Notes: generated by a model from the letters alone, not told the origin. Positions 28,371-38,914 are shown, counted from the first letter of the stretch. The stretch is 64,000 nucleotides of DNA from Georgenia satyanarayanai (GCF_900116375.1 NZ_UETB01000017.1:1-64000), one strand, 5' to 3'. Translations and numbers: made by a program.

Positions 28371-29217
28371 AAGGCTGCTGCGCGGCACGGTGGGCGTGCT
28401 CGCGCTGGTGGCCCTCGCCGTCGGCGGGGTCGCGATCCTCCTCACGCGGCTGGTCCCGGACCGCGCCAGCGAGACCTGCGCCGTCGTCCTGGAGGACGGC
28501 ACGCGCCACGTCCTGGACGCCGACCAGGCCGACAACGCGGCCCTCATCACCGCCGTCACCGTCCGCCGCGGGCTGCCCGCCCGCGCCGCGACCATCGCGC
28601 TCGCGACGGCGGTGCAGGAGTCGAAGCTGCGGAACATCGACTACGGCGACCGTGACTCCCTCGGCCTGTTCCAGCAGCGGCCCTCGCAAGGCTGGGGCAC
28701 GCCCGAGCAGGTGACCGACCCGGTCTACGCGACCAACGCCTTCCTCGACGGCCTGGTCGAGGTGCCCGGCTACACCGAGCTGCCCGTCACCGAGGCCGCC
28801 CAGACCGTGCAGCGCTCGGGCTTCCCCGAGGCCTACGCCGACCACGAGCCGGAGGGCCGCGCCTTCGCCTCCGCCCTCACCGGCCACTCCCCCGCCTCCC
28901 TCACCTGCGACCTGCCCGGGCAGGACGACGCCGCGGCCCCGGCCGAGGCCGTCAGTGCGCGCCTGGAGCAGGACTTCGGGATCGCGACGACGGCGGCCGG
29001 CGGCGCCGTCGTCGTCGAGGCGTCCGCGCTGCCCGGGCAGGACCCGCAGCGCCTCGCCTGGGCGGTGGCGCACTGGGCGGTGGCGACGGCGGTCGACACG
29101 GGCGCCGGCACCGTCGCGGTGGGCGACCGGGTGTGGCAGCGCTCGGAGGGGAACGAGGCGCAGTGGCGCCCCGCAGAGAGGGCGCCGGCGCCCGCCGGCA
29201 CCGTCCGCATCTCCTGA
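28363..29217 (+). CDS. Membrane-anchored lytic-transglycosylase-like protein
   Basis: 284 residues. An N-terminal signal or anchor helix (about 8-28) is followed by an extracellular helical domain with [20 protein letters not shown] and [10 protein letters not shown], the pattern of an actinobacterial lysozyme/transglycosylase-like family with the catalytic Glu in VQESK. It may act on cell-wall glycans. The start overlaps dapD, so the two are cotranslated, pairing a precursor enzyme for peptidoglycan with a wall-facing protein. Catalysis is inferred and not established for the family. Confidence 0.75.
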   Translation: MRRRLLRGTVGVLALVALAVGGVAILLTRLVPDRASETCAVVLEDGTRHVLDADQADNAALITAVTVRRGLPARAATIALATAVQESKLRNIDYGDRDSLGLFQQRPSQGWGTPEQVTDPVYATNAFLDGLVEVPGYTELPVTEAAQTVQRSGFPEAYADHEPEGRAFASALTGHSPASLTCDLPGQDDAAAPAEAVSARLEQDFGIATTAAGGAVVVEASALPGQDPQRLAWAVAHWAVATAVDTGAGTVAVGDRVWQRSEGNEAQWRPAERAPAPAGTVRIS

Positions 29218-29223
29218 CCTTTC

Positions 29224-29325
29224 GGATCCCGCCACAACCGCTGCGTGCAGGCACGCGACACGCCGGCGACACTCCGAGCGGATCCTTCACTAGGCAGAGT
29301 CTCCGAGGCGGTTGTGGCGGGATCC
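29224..29325. repeat. 102-bp element bounded by perfect 18-bp inverted repeats
   Basis: GGATCCCGCCACAACCGC at 29224-29241 is repeated exactly inverted at 29308-29325, with a 66-nt interior containing a second small hairpin (GCGTGC/GCACGC). It lies between convergent genes, before a separate terminator. It may be a MITE/REP-type element or a long-stem RNA structure. Confidence 0.65.
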
Positions 29326-29346
29326 TGCAGGCTGCCGCGTCCACGT

Positions 29347-29403
29347 ACGACAACGCCCCGGTGGCCCGTCCCGCGTGGGACCGGGCCGCCGGGGCGGCGT
29401 CGT
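29347..29403. terminator. Strong bidirectional terminator between convergent genes
   Basis: Arms CGCCCCGGTGGCCCGTCCC and its near-complement pair with one wobble and one bulge around a 4-nt loop, extended by ACGAC/GTCGT outside. It sits 9 nt past the gltA stop and serves both the dapD operon and gltA. Confidence 0.7.
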
Positions 29404-29411
29404 GCGTCGGC

Positions 29412-30704
29412 TCAGCGGCCGGCGGGGTACTGCCGCTCGGTCTCACCGGTGTAGACCTGGCGCGGGCGCCCGATCTTCGTCGTGGGGTCGGCGATCATCT
29501 CGCGGTACTGGGCGATCCAGCCGGGCAGGCGCCCCATGGCGAAGAGCGGGGTGAACATCTGCGTCGGGAAGCCCATGGCCTTGTAGATGAGGCCGGTGTA
29601 GAAGTCGACGTTCGGGTAGAGCTTGCGCTCGATGAAGTAGTCGTCGTTGAGGGCGATCTCCTCCAGGCCCATGGCGATGTCGAGCAGCTCGTCGGACTTG
29701 CCGAGCTTGCCGAGCACCTCGTGGGCGGCGTCCTTGACGATGGCCGCGCGCGGGTCGTAGTTCTTGTAGACCCGGTGGCCGAAGCCCATGAGACGGACGC
29801 CGTCCTCCTTGTTCTTCACCTTGCGCATGAACTCCGAGGCGTCGCCGCCGGAGGCCTGGATGGCGGTGAGCATCTCGAGGACGGACTCGTTCGCGCCGCC
29901 GTGGAGCGGGCCGGACAGGGCGCCGACGCCGGCCGACACGGCCGAGTAGATGTTGGCGTTCGAGGAGCCCACCATGCGCACGGTCGACGTCGAGCAGTTC
30001 TGCTCGTGGTCGGCGTGGAGGATGAGGAGCATGTCCAGCGCCTTGGTGAGGGCCGGGTCGACGTCGTGGTCCTGGTAGGGCAGGTGGAAGGTGAGCCGGT
30101 AGAAGTCCTCGACGTAGGACTTGGAGGCGTCGGGGTAGAGCAGCGGCAGGCCCAGCGCGCGCTTGGCGATGTAGGCGATCATCGTCGGCACCTTGGCCAT
30201 GAGCAGCACGGTGGCGAGCTCCACCTGCTCCTCGTCGCGGGGGTCGAGGGTGTGCTGGTAGTACGTGGCCAGCGCGGAGACGCCGGACTGGAGGATCGCC
30301 ATCGGGTGCCCGTTGGCCGGGAAGGCGGTGAAGAACGCCTTGAAGTCCTCGTGGAGGAGGCGGTGCTTGTGGACCCGCGACGTGAAGGCCTCGAGCTCGT
30401 CAGCGGTCGGCAGCTCGCCCTTGATGAGGAGGTAGGCCACCTCGAGGAAGGAGGAGCCCTCGGCGAGCTGGTCGATCGGGTAGCCGCGGTAGCGCAGGAT
30501 GCCGGCGTCGCCGTCGATGTAGGTGATCGCCGACGTCGTGGACGCCGTGTTCATGAAGCCGGGGTCGAGCGTGACCAGGCCGGTCTCCTTGAGCAGCGAG
30601 GAGATCTTCACCCCGTCGTTGCCCTCGGCCGCCGGCACCCGGTCGAACTCCAGTCGCGTTCCGTCGACCTCGAACGTTGCCGGGGTGGGGGTGGCCTCGG
30701 ACAT
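29412..30704 (-). CDS. gltA: Citrate synthase (type II)
   Basis: 430 residues from the ATG at 30704, preceded by GGAGG with a 6-nt spacer. Contains the family blocks GPLHGGANE and FGHRVYKNYDPRA (catalytic and citrate-binding His/Arg), and a C-terminal FTPLFAMGRLPGWIAQYRE. It condenses oxaloacetate and acetyl-CoA, the entry step of the TCA cycle. The N-terminal beta domain (to about 65) is typical of hexameric bacterial enzymes. It stands alone, upstream of a strong terminator; the gap 30705-30902 carries its promoter. Confidence 0.96.
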   Translation of the reverse strand: MSEATPTPATFEVDGTRLEFDRVPAAEGNDGVKISSLLKETGLVTLDPGFMNTASTTSAITYIDGDAGILRYRGYPIDQLAEGSSFLEVAYLLIKGELPTADELEAFTSRVHKHRLLHEDFKAFFTAFPANGHPMAILQSGVSALATYYQHTLDPRDEEQVELATVLLMAKVPTMIAYIAKRALGLPLLYPDASKSYVEDFYRLTFHLPYQDHDVDPALTKALDMLLILHADHEQNCSTSTVRMVGSSNANIYSAVSAGVGALSGPLHGGANESVLEMLTAIQASGGDASEFMRKVKNKEDGVRLMGFGHRVYKNYDPRAAIVKDAAHEVLGKLGKSDELLDIAMGLEEIALNDDYFIERKLYPNVDFYTGLIYKAMGFPTQMFTPLFAMGRLPGWIAQYREMIADPTTKIGRPRQVYTGETERQYPAGR

Positions 30705-30902
30705 GTACTGCCTCCTCAAGGATCGGTACGCCGGGAGCTCGTGGCCCCGGCACCGTCCGCACCGTCGGAGGCGGAGGCCTCATCGGTCCGCACGGTCGTG
30801 TTGGGTGGTTCCTCCATGAAGGGTAAGCCATGCCACCGGCAGGTCCGGAACCGGGAAGCCGCCGGACTTGTCGGGCACGGCGTGACGCGTGACACCCCCG
30901 TC

Positions 30903-32039
30903 TCAGGGCAGCAGCGGGCCCGCGGAGAGCCGCTCGGCGGCAGCCGCGACCCGCTCGTCGCTCGCGGTGAGCGCGATGCGCACGTGCCGGGCGCCCGCGG
31001 GGCCGTAGAACTCCCCGGGCGCGACGAGGATCCCGCGCTCGGCCAGGGCGGCGACGATCTCGCGGCAGTCGGTCTCCCCCGCCGTGGTGGCCCACAGGTA
31101 CAGGCCGGCCTCGCTCTCGGGGGCGACGACCAGACCGGCGTCCGAGCACGCGGCGAGCAGCACCTCACGCCGGGCGCGGTAGCGCTCACGCTGCACGGCG
31201 ACGTGCTCGTCGTCGTCCATCGCGGCGGCCAGGGCCGCCTGGACGGGCGCGGGCATGATCATGCCGGCGTGCTTGCGCAGCTCGAGGAGCCGGCCCACCA
31301 GGGCGGGGTCCCCGGCCGCGAAGGCGGCACGGTAGCCGGCGAGGTTGGACTGCTTGCTCGCCGAGTACAGGACGAGCAGGCCCTCGTGGCTGTCCCCGCA
31401 CACCCGGGGGTCCAGGAGGCTCGGCACCCCCTCGGAGGCCCACGGCTCGGCCCAGCCGAGCTCGGCGTAGCACTCGTCGCTCGCGACGACGGCGCCGCGG
31501 GCCCGCGCCCAGTCCACCACCTTGCGCAGGTGCTCGACGCCGAGCACCCGACCGGTCGGGTTGGACGGGGAGTTGAGCCACACGAGCCGCACCGGGCCGG
31601 GCCCGACGGCGGTGGTCGCGTCGGCCGGGACGGGCTCCGCGCCGGCCAGGCGCGCCCCGACGTCGTAGGTCGGGTACGCGATCTGCGGGTGGACGACGAC
31701 GTCCCCGGCCCCCAGCCCGAGCATGGCGGGCAGCAGCGCCACGAGCTCCTTGGAGCCGATGGTCGGCAGCACCTGCTCGGGCGTCAGACCAGGCACGCCG
31801 CGACGGCGGGCGAACCAGCCGACGACCGACTCACGCAGGCGCTCGGTGCCCTGCGTCGTCGGGTAGCCGGGTGAGTCGGCCGCGGCGACGAGCGCGTCCT
31901 GGACCACCTGCGGGGTGGGGTCCACGGGCGTGCCGACCGAGAGGTCGACGATCCCGTCAGGGTGCGCCCGCGCCCGGTCCCGGGCGCCGGCGAGGCTGTC
32001 CCAGGGGAAGCTCGGCAGCGCGTCGCCGAACAGCGCCAC
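30903..32039 (-). CDS. dapC: Succinyldiaminopimelate transaminase
   Basis: 378 residues from a GTG one base after the fdxA stop. A fold-type I aminotransferase: NSPSNPTGR, SDECYAEL and the PLP-binding lysine in SASKQSNLAGYR. In actinobacteria the gene directly downstream of fdxA is dapC, which makes N-succinyl-LL-diaminopimelate in lysine and peptidoglycan synthesis. This context and the nearby dapD support the assignment over other class I aminotransferases. Confidence 0.9.
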   Translation of the reverse strand: MALFGDALPSFPWDSLAGARDRARAHPDGIVDLSVGTPVDPTPQVVQDALVAAADSPGYPTTQGTERLRESVVGWFARRRGVPGLTPEQVLPTIGSKELVALLPAMLGLGAGDVVVHPQIAYPTYDVGARLAGAEPVPADATTAVGPGPVRLVWLNSPSNPTGRVLGVEHLRKVVDWARARGAVVASDECYAELGWAEPWASEGVPSLLDPRVCGDSHEGLLVLYSASKQSNLAGYRAAFAAGDPALVGRLLELRKHAGMIMPAPVQAALAAAMDDDEHVAVQRERYRARREVLLAACSDAGLVVAPESEAGLYLWATTAGETDCREIVAALAERGILVAPGEFYGPAGARHVRIALTASDERVAAAAERLSAGPLLP

Positions 32040-32040
32040 C

Positions 32041-32358
32041 TCAGGCCTGCGGCGGAAGGGCGGCCACCAGCGGGTGGTCCCTGTCGATGAGGCCCATCTT
32101 GGCCGCACCGCCCGGGGAGCCGATCTCGTCGAAGAAGTTGACGTTGGCGCCGTAGAAGGCCGACCACTGCTCAGGCGTGTCGTCCTCGTAGTAGATGGCC
32201 TCGACGGGGCACACGGGCTCGCACGCCCCGCAGTCGACGCACTCGTCGGGGTGGATGTAGAGCATCCGCTTGCCCTCGTAGATGCAGTCCACGGGGCACT
32301 CGTCGACGCATGCCAGGTCCTTGACGTCCACGCAGGGCTGCGCGATGACGTAGGTCAC
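32041..32358 (-). CDS. fdxA: Seven-iron ferredoxin
   Basis: 105 residues. Cysteines in CVDECPVDCI and CVDCGACEPVCPVEA give the [3Fe-4S]/[4Fe-4S] pattern of actinobacterial FdxA, with the usual EQWSAFYGANVNFF tail. GGGAGGG precedes the ATG. An electron carrier in the cytosol, cotranscribed with dapC. Confidence 0.95.
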   Translation of the reverse strand: MTYVIAQPCVDVKDLACVDECPVDCIYEGKRMLYIHPDECVDCGACEPVCPVEAIYYEDDTPEQWSAFYGANVNFFDEIGSPGGAAKMGLIDRDHPLVAALPPQA

Positions 32359-32426
32359 GGGTTCCCTCCCTCTGCGGCGTCGTCCCGCCGCCTGTCGGTG
32401 CCCACCCAGTATCCCTCATCCGCCCG

Positions 32427-32605
32427 GCGCTGCAGTGCGTCCCGCCCGCTGGACGGGCCGGGCCGTCTCCCTCGCCGCACGATCCCTCGCCGCACGTTGC
32501 TGCCTCTCGTCCACTGTGCGCCCGGTCTACCGGGCGCACAGCGGACGCAACGGGCGCAGAGTCGTGGCGGGACCGCGCTGCAGTGCGGTCGCCCGCTGGA
32601 CGGGC
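32427..32605. repeat. Composite repeat: 32-bp direct repeats flanking a 19-bp-arm hairpin and a tandem repeat
   Basis: Direct repeats at 32427-32458 and 32575-32605 share GCGCTGCAGTGCG and GCCCGCTGGACGGGC, each with a small internal hairpin. Between them, TCCCTCGCCGCACG is repeated in tandem (32468-32481, 32483-32496) and a 40-nt near-perfect hairpin (32508-32547, 18 of 19 pairs) follows. It fills the divergent region between fdxA and the next gene. Confidence 0.65.
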
Positions 32606-32621
32606 GGGGGACAATGGCCGG

Positions 32622-32858
32622 GTGAGACCTCTGTGGGCGGACTGGCCGGTGGGCACGCGCGTGGTCATCCGCTACCGGCGCGCGGAGGGCGGCTTCTCCG
32701 ACGCGCTCGGTGACCTCGTCGCGGCCGACGACGACGCCGCCGTCGTCCACACGCGCCGCGGGCCGGTGCGGGTGGCCGCGGCCGACGCGGTCCTCGGCAA
32801 GCCGGTGCCCCCGCCGCCGGCGCCACGCGGGCGCCGGGACCGGAACGGGGACGGCTGA
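32622..32858 (+). CDS. Stand-alone SH3-like domain protein (Rv0428c N-terminal type)
   Basis: 78 residues from a GTG at 32622, with a GACAAT hexamer 6 nt upstream (leaderless type). The whole protein is one small beta barrel: WPVGTRVVIRYRR, FSDALGDLVAADDDAAVVHT, RRGPVRVAAADAVLGKPVP. This resembles the SH3-like domain that starts Rv0428c-type GNAT acetyltransferases, but no acetyltransferase part follows. It ends 2 nt before the convergent VanW gene. It may be a truncated relic or a free regulatory domain. Confidence 0.6.
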   Translation: MRPLWADWPVGTRVVIRYRRAEGGFSDALGDLVAADDDAAVVHTRRGPVRVAAADAVLGKPVPPPPAPRGRRDRNGDG

Positions 32859-32860
32859 GG

Positions 32861-34603
32861 TCAGTCGCCGCTCGGGGCCGAGCCGCACACGACGCGGTCC
32901 CACGGGATGTATCGCGTGGTCCACGAGTTGCTGTCGACCTCCGCGCCGTCGAGGGCGACGGTGCGCGAGACCGTCACGCTGAAGCCCCGCTCGGGTGAGT
33001 TGTTCGGGACGCAGCTGGACGAGGAGTTGTAGACGGTCGAGGGCTGGGTGAAGTTGAAGCGCTCGCTCGTGCTGGTCGTCACGTCGAAGTGCTCGGTGCC
33101 CCACAGCCGCACGTGGAACCGTCCGCCGGACACCCACGCCTGGACGAGCGCGCCGTAGGGCGTGGTGTTCGTCCAGCGCATGTCCACGCTCGGGGTGAAG
33201 AGCGTCGCCTCACGGCCCTCCGGGTAGCGCGGGTAGTGGTGGGAGTGGGTCTGGAACTGGTCGAGCTGCATGCCGGCGAAGAAGGCGGCGTTGAACACCG
33301 TGGTCGACACCTGGGAGAGGCCACCGCCCATCCCGCTCGTCTCGAGGCCGTCGACGACGACGCCGGAGGACACGAAGCCCCGCTCGGCCGTGATCGGGCC
33401 CAGCGCGTCGATGAGGCTGAACGTCTCCCCCGGCTTGACGAGGGTGTTGGAGATCTTCTCCGCGCCGACGACGAGGTTGCGGGTGCGCTGGGCGTCGTTG
33501 TGGAAGGGCGTGGAGAACTCCGAGACCACCTCGGTGACCCCGAGGGCCTCCGCGTCGGCGACCGTGAACTCCGGGGCCACCTCGACGAGGCGCGCCTCGG
33601 CGGTGCGGTCGGTGCTGGAGACGGCCGCCGCGGCCACGGACTCGACGAGGACCTCCTCGTCGACGTCCATGCCCGTCGCGCCGGGCACGATGGTCGGGCG
33701 GCCGTCCTCGAGGACGATGCGGGCGTCGCGGGCCTCGGTGCGCACCTCCGGGTCCAGCTCGAGGACGAGGTCGACGAGCGCCTCGCCGTCGAGCCGGAGC
33801 TCGAGGGCACCGTCGTCGGTGGGCTCGAGGGCGGTGACGGCCGTGAGGTGCGCGGGGGTGAGCTCGACGAGCCGGCCGTCGATGTCGACAGCCACCGGGG
33901 AACGGGTGAGGGGACGGGCGATCTCGTCCATCGCCGTCTGGACGGCGTCGGCCGTGACGGCGGGAGTGACCTCCTCGTCCGGCAGGACGAGGGGGCGCTC
34001 ACCGGTGATCCAGCTGTCGGCGACGACGTCGACGGCGGAGTCGACGTCGACGGACGTGCCGGCCACCGGCTCGGTCACCTCCGCCTCGCCGTCGGTGAGG
34101 GCGATGGCGCCGTCGACGGGCGCGACGTCGAGGGTCTCGGCGACCCGCTCGACCTCCGCGCGCAGCGTTTCCTCGTCGACCCGGGTCACGGGCTCGTGGT
34201 CCTCGGTGCCGAAGAGGTGGGCGAAGACGCTGCGCGGGTCGAAGGAGAGGCCAGACAGCCGGTCGACGGTGGCGGCGGCGTCCAGCTCGAGGCCGGCGGC
34301 GGCCGGGTCGAGGGTCGTCTCGTTGTCGGCGAGGGCGACCGGCACGGGCTCGGTCGCCGTCTCGGCCAGCGCCTCCTCGAGCCGCTCGGTCGCCTCCTGT
34401 GCGGTCAGGCCACCGATGTCGACGCCGGCGACCGTGGCGCCGCGCGGTACGCGGTCACCGAGGTACCAGGCCGCGGCCGCGTACCCGCCGAGCAGCACGA
34501 CGAGGACGACGACGGCGATGACCCACCCGCGGCGACGGCGTCGCGGGCGCTCCTCACCGAAGTCGACGAGCAGCGAGTCGTCGGTCGACGTGTCCGTTCC
34601 CAT
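32861..34603 (-). CDS. VanW family protein with peptidoglycan-binding-type repeats
   Basis: 580 residues from the ATG at 34603 (GGAGGG upstream). A basic cytosolic tip and one membrane helix (about 24-47) are followed by two PG-binding-4-like domains (about 60-330) and a C-terminal VanW domain with GMGGGLSQVSTTVFNAAFFAG and YPRYPEGREATLF. It is anchored with the domains outside. VanW proteins occur in wall-active loci, but their biochemical role is unknown. Confidence 0.88.
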   Translation of the reverse strand: MGTDTSTDDSLLVDFGEERPRRRRRGWVIAVVVLVVLLGGYAAAAWYLGDRVPRGATVAGVDIGGLTAQEATERLEEALAETATEPVPVALADNETTLDPAAAGLELDAAATVDRLSGLSFDPRSVFAHLFGTEDHEPVTRVDEETLRAEVERVAETLDVAPVDGAIALTDGEAEVTEPVAGTSVDVDSAVDVVADSWITGERPLVLPDEEVTPAVTADAVQTAMDEIARPLTRSPVAVDIDGRLVELTPAHLTAVTALEPTDDGALELRLDGEALVDLVLELDPEVRTEARDARIVLEDGRPTIVPGATGMDVDEEVLVESVAAAAVSSTDRTAEARLVEVAPEFTVADAEALGVTEVVSEFSTPFHNDAQRTRNLVVGAEKISNTLVKPGETFSLIDALGPITAERGFVSSGVVVDGLETSGMGGGLSQVSTTVFNAAFFAGMQLDQFQTHSHHYPRYPEGREATLFTPSVDMRWTNTTPYGALVQAWVSGGRFHVRLWGTEHFDVTTSTSERFNFTQPSTVYNSSSSCVPNNSPERGFSVTVSRTVALDGAEVDSNSWTTRYIPWDRVVCGSAPSGD

Positions 34604-34640
34604 ACGTGTTTCCCTCCGGGCTGGCGTCACGACGCGCAGG

Positions 34641-35138
34641 TCAGGCGTCCCCGAGCGGCCGCAGCCGCCCGAGGTAGTGGACGAGGGCACCGGTGGCGGT
34701 GCGGCCGAGCGTGGCGTCGAGGACCTCACCGACGACGACGTCGTGGTCGCCGGCGGTCCGGACCCAGTGCGTGCGGCACTCGAGCCAGCCCTGGGCCTGG
34801 TCGACGAGCGCGGCGCCACTGAGCGGTCCGCGGCTGTGGTCGACCCCGACGAGCTGGCCGACGGCGGGCCGGCCCGGGCTGGCGAGGCGCTCCGCGGCGA
34901 CCTTCGCGTCGGCGTCGAGGATGCTCACCGCCCACGTGTCGACGTCGTCCAGCGCCTCGCGCAGGCGGGCGTCGGTGTGGACGCAGAAGAGGACCATCGG
35001 GGGGCGCAGCGACACCGAGGTGAGCGCGGTGGCGGTCATCGCGAGGTCCGTGGAGCCGTGGCGCAGCGAGACCGCTGCCACGCCCCCGGCAAGACGCTGC
35101 ATGGTCGCGCGGTACCGCTCGACGAGCTGCTCGCTCAC
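34641..35138 (-). CDS. Flavin reductase family protein
   Basis: 165 residues. A flavin-binding split barrel with MTATALTSVSLRPPMVLFCV and RPAVGQLVGVDHSRGPL. Such proteins reduce FMN/FAD with NAD(P)H, often feeding a monooxygenase. It overlaps the mshB stop by 4 nt, so the two are cotranslated. No partner monooxygenase is present, so the role is open. Confidence 0.88.
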   Translation of the reverse strand: MSEQLVERYRATMQRLAGGVAAVSLRHGSTDLAMTATALTSVSLRPPMVLFCVHTDARLREALDDVDTWAVSILDADAKVAAERLASPGRPAVGQLVGVDHSRGPLSGAALVDQAQGWLECRTHWVRTAGDHDVVVGEVLDATLGRTATGALVHYLGRLRPLGDA

Positions 35139-36622
35139 GTACGCCTCCGCCGTGAGTGGTCACCGAACCAGCGGGCCGGCAGCAGCGCCGCCGTCACGCA
35201 GGCGATCGGTGCGCCGAAGAGCCAGGCGTAGCTGATGGCCTCGTTGGTGACGAGGACGTCGCCGCCGGGGCGGAGGAAGGCCATGGCCTGGGTGGTGCCG
35301 ACGACGGCGAGCGCGGCGAGCAGGAGTCCGCCACCACCGGCGATGGCGCGGGCGGCGACGGCGGCGGCGAGCACGCCGGCCAGGCCGAGGACGATGCCCA
35401 CGGGCAGGTCCTCGAGGGTGAAGCGGTGGACGACCGTGCCGAGCGCCCCCATGACGAGCCCCGCGAGCAGGGAGACGAGGACGCCCACCGTGCCCCCGGT
35501 CGTGACGAGCCGGCCGAGGACCCCGCGGCGCGGGGCGGGCTCGGCGGCACCACCGGTGGCGGCCGGGACAGGGCTCGGACCCGCCGGGTCGGCCTGCTCC
35601 CCGGAGAGGACGGGCGCGGGGGCGACGGGCGCCGGGACGCGGGTGACGCCGTCGTCGTCCGCGAGGACCGCGGCGAGGGCGCTGGCGTCGGAGCCGGGGG
35701 CGGCACGCAGGTGGACGCGGTCGAGGACCGGCACGAGCGCCGCGTTGCTCAGCGCCAGCTGACCCACGAGCGCCCGCCCGTCGATCGGCGCGACGGCCTG
35801 GACCTGGGTGGAGTGGTGACGCAGCGCCGCGAGGACCTGCTCGGCGACCGGGCGGACGTCGAAGGACGCGGTGATCGCCGCCGCGGGCGCGGCGAGCGAC
35901 GACAGCTCCCCGCCGGGGTCGGGCACGCTGAGCACGGTGCCGTCCGGCGCGTGGCGGGGCTCGTGGCGGCCGGTGACGTCGGCGAGCTCGGCGAGCGCCG
36001 CCCGCAGGTGGGACTCCTCCTGGGCGACCCACAGGACCGTCGGCACCTGCCACGGGGCCAGGCCACCGAGCGGCTCCGCGGCGTCGGCCGCGATCTCGAC
36101 GGCGCGGGAGGTGACCCGGTGCGCGTGGACGTGGTCGGGGTGCCCGTAACCGCCGCCGGGCTCCTCGGTGAGGACCGCCGTCGGGCGCACGTGGCGGACG
36201 ACGACGGCGAGCAGGTGCGCGGCGACGTCGACGTCGAGGGCGGTGAAGGCGTCGCCGCTGGCGTCCGCTGACGGACCGGCGAGGCCGGGGCGGACCCACC
36301 GCATGCCGGAGTCCGCGAAGCGGGTGGGCCGCTGCCCTTCGAGGGCCGGGACCTGGTCGAGGAAGAGGTGGCGGTGGACACCGAGCTCGGCGAGGGCGGC
36401 GGACAGCTCCGCCTCGCGGCGGAGCGCCAGCTGCTCGGGGTCCTCGGCGAGGTGCGCGAGGTCCGGCGGGATCACCTCACCGCGCTCGCCGCGGGTACAG
36501 GTGACGACGGAGACGTCGACACCGGCGCGGGCGGCCAGCGCGAGCAGGCCACCCGCACCGATCGTCTCGTCGTCGGGGTGGGCGAAGACGGCCAGCAGCC
36601 GGTGCTCAGGTTGCGTCGTCAT
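35135..36622 (-). CDS. mshB: MshB-type mycothiol deacetylase fused to a membrane domain
   Basis: 495 residues from the ATG at 36622 (CAGAAT 6 nt upstream, leaderless type). A PIG-L/LmbE zinc deacetylase fills about 1-290: AHPDDE and HPDHVHAH supply the metal ligands, and TCTRGERGEV and FADSGM match MshB, which removes acetate from GlcNAc-inositol in mycothiol synthesis. The C-terminal 120 residues hold four membrane helices, like the DUF6113 proteins that accompany mshB. The combination anchors the enzyme on the cytosolic face. The fusion of both parts in one chain is notable. Confidence 0.85.
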   Translation of the reverse strand: MTTQPEHRLLAVFAHPDDETIGAGGLLALAARAGVDVSVVTCTRGERGEVIPPDLAHLAEDPEQLALRREAELSAALAELGVHRHLFLDQVPALEGQRPTRFADSGMRWVRPGLAGPSADASGDAFTALDVDVAAHLLAVVVRHVRPTAVLTEEPGGGYGHPDHVHAHRVTSRAVEIAADAAEPLGGLAPWQVPTVLWVAQEESHLRAALAELADVTGRHEPRHAPDGTVLSVPDPGGELSSLAAPAAAITASFDVRPVAEQVLAALRHHSTQVQAVAPIDGRALVGQLALSNAALVPVLDRVHLRAAPGSDASALAAVLADDDGVTRVPAPVAPAPVLSGEQADPAGPSPVPAATGGAAEPAPRRGVLGRLVTTGGTVGVLVSLLAGLVMGALGTVVHRFTLEDLPVGIVLGLAGVLAAAVAARAIAGGGGLLLAALAVVGTTQAMAFLRPGGDVLVTNEAISYAWLFGAPIACVTAALLPARWFGDHSRRRRT

Positions 36623-36639
36623 CACCCCATTCTGGTCCA

Positions 36640-36654
36640 GGCCGCCGGGCGGCC
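36640..36654 (-). terminator. Short palindrome after typA
   Basis: GGCCGCC and GGCGGCC flank a single base, directly downstream of the typA stop and upstream of mshB. A weak terminator candidate. Confidence 0.3.
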
Positions 36655-36659
36655 CGATG

Positions 36660-38567
<1,908 letters not shown>

Positions 38568-38684
38568 ACGCGGAGCTCCTCCGGTGAAGGGGTGCCCGGG
38601 CGGCGCCGGCATCGCTCGCAGAGCGGGAACGGTGCGCCGGTGACGGGCAGGATTGGGCACCCGAGGCCCGAGTGCCGCCGGTAG

Positions 38685-38713
38685 ATCGTACAACCGCACA
38701 CCTGTCGGGTCAG
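38685..38713 (-). promoter_or_regulatory. Candidate promoter of typA
   Basis: On the minus strand CTGACC (38713-38708) and TACGAT (38690-38685) are 17 nt apart and 118 nt upstream of typA. The 360-nt gap 38568-38927 also holds the left inverted repeat of the AbiEi cassette. Confidence 0.4.
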
Positions 38714-38751
38714 CACATGTGACCAGCCCCATACCCCCCTCTGCCTCGGGC

Positions 38752-38825
38752 GCGCTGACCTACCCGGTTGTCCTCCGACCTCCCCCCTCCCAGCACGTCC
38801 GGCCGAGGTGAACCGGGTAGCTCAC
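38752..38825 (+). repeat. Left 74-bp imperfect terminal inverted repeat of the AbiEi-like cassette
   Basis: Aligned without gaps, this matches the reverse complement of 39983-40056 at 57 of 74 positions. The outer 24 nt match at 23 and the inner 12 at all 12 (CGGGTAGCTCAC). Each end is itself an imperfect palindrome of the 16-nt motif CTACCCGGTTNNCCTC. Confidence 0.7.
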
Positions 38826-38914
38826 GCCCCGGCACGCTGCTCCACAGGTGACGCTCCCGGCCTGTCCGGTCACCGCAGGGCCGCGACACATCCGCACCGC
38901 CCTCCCGCCGTCGG

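Noticed and set aside
32508-32547. Rho-independent terminator of fdxA or the SH3-like gene
   Set aside because: The hairpin is upstream of both divergent genes, not downstream of either, and has no U tract.
32359-32621. CRISPR array
   Set aside because: Only two direct repeats, with unequal internal structure and no cas genes.
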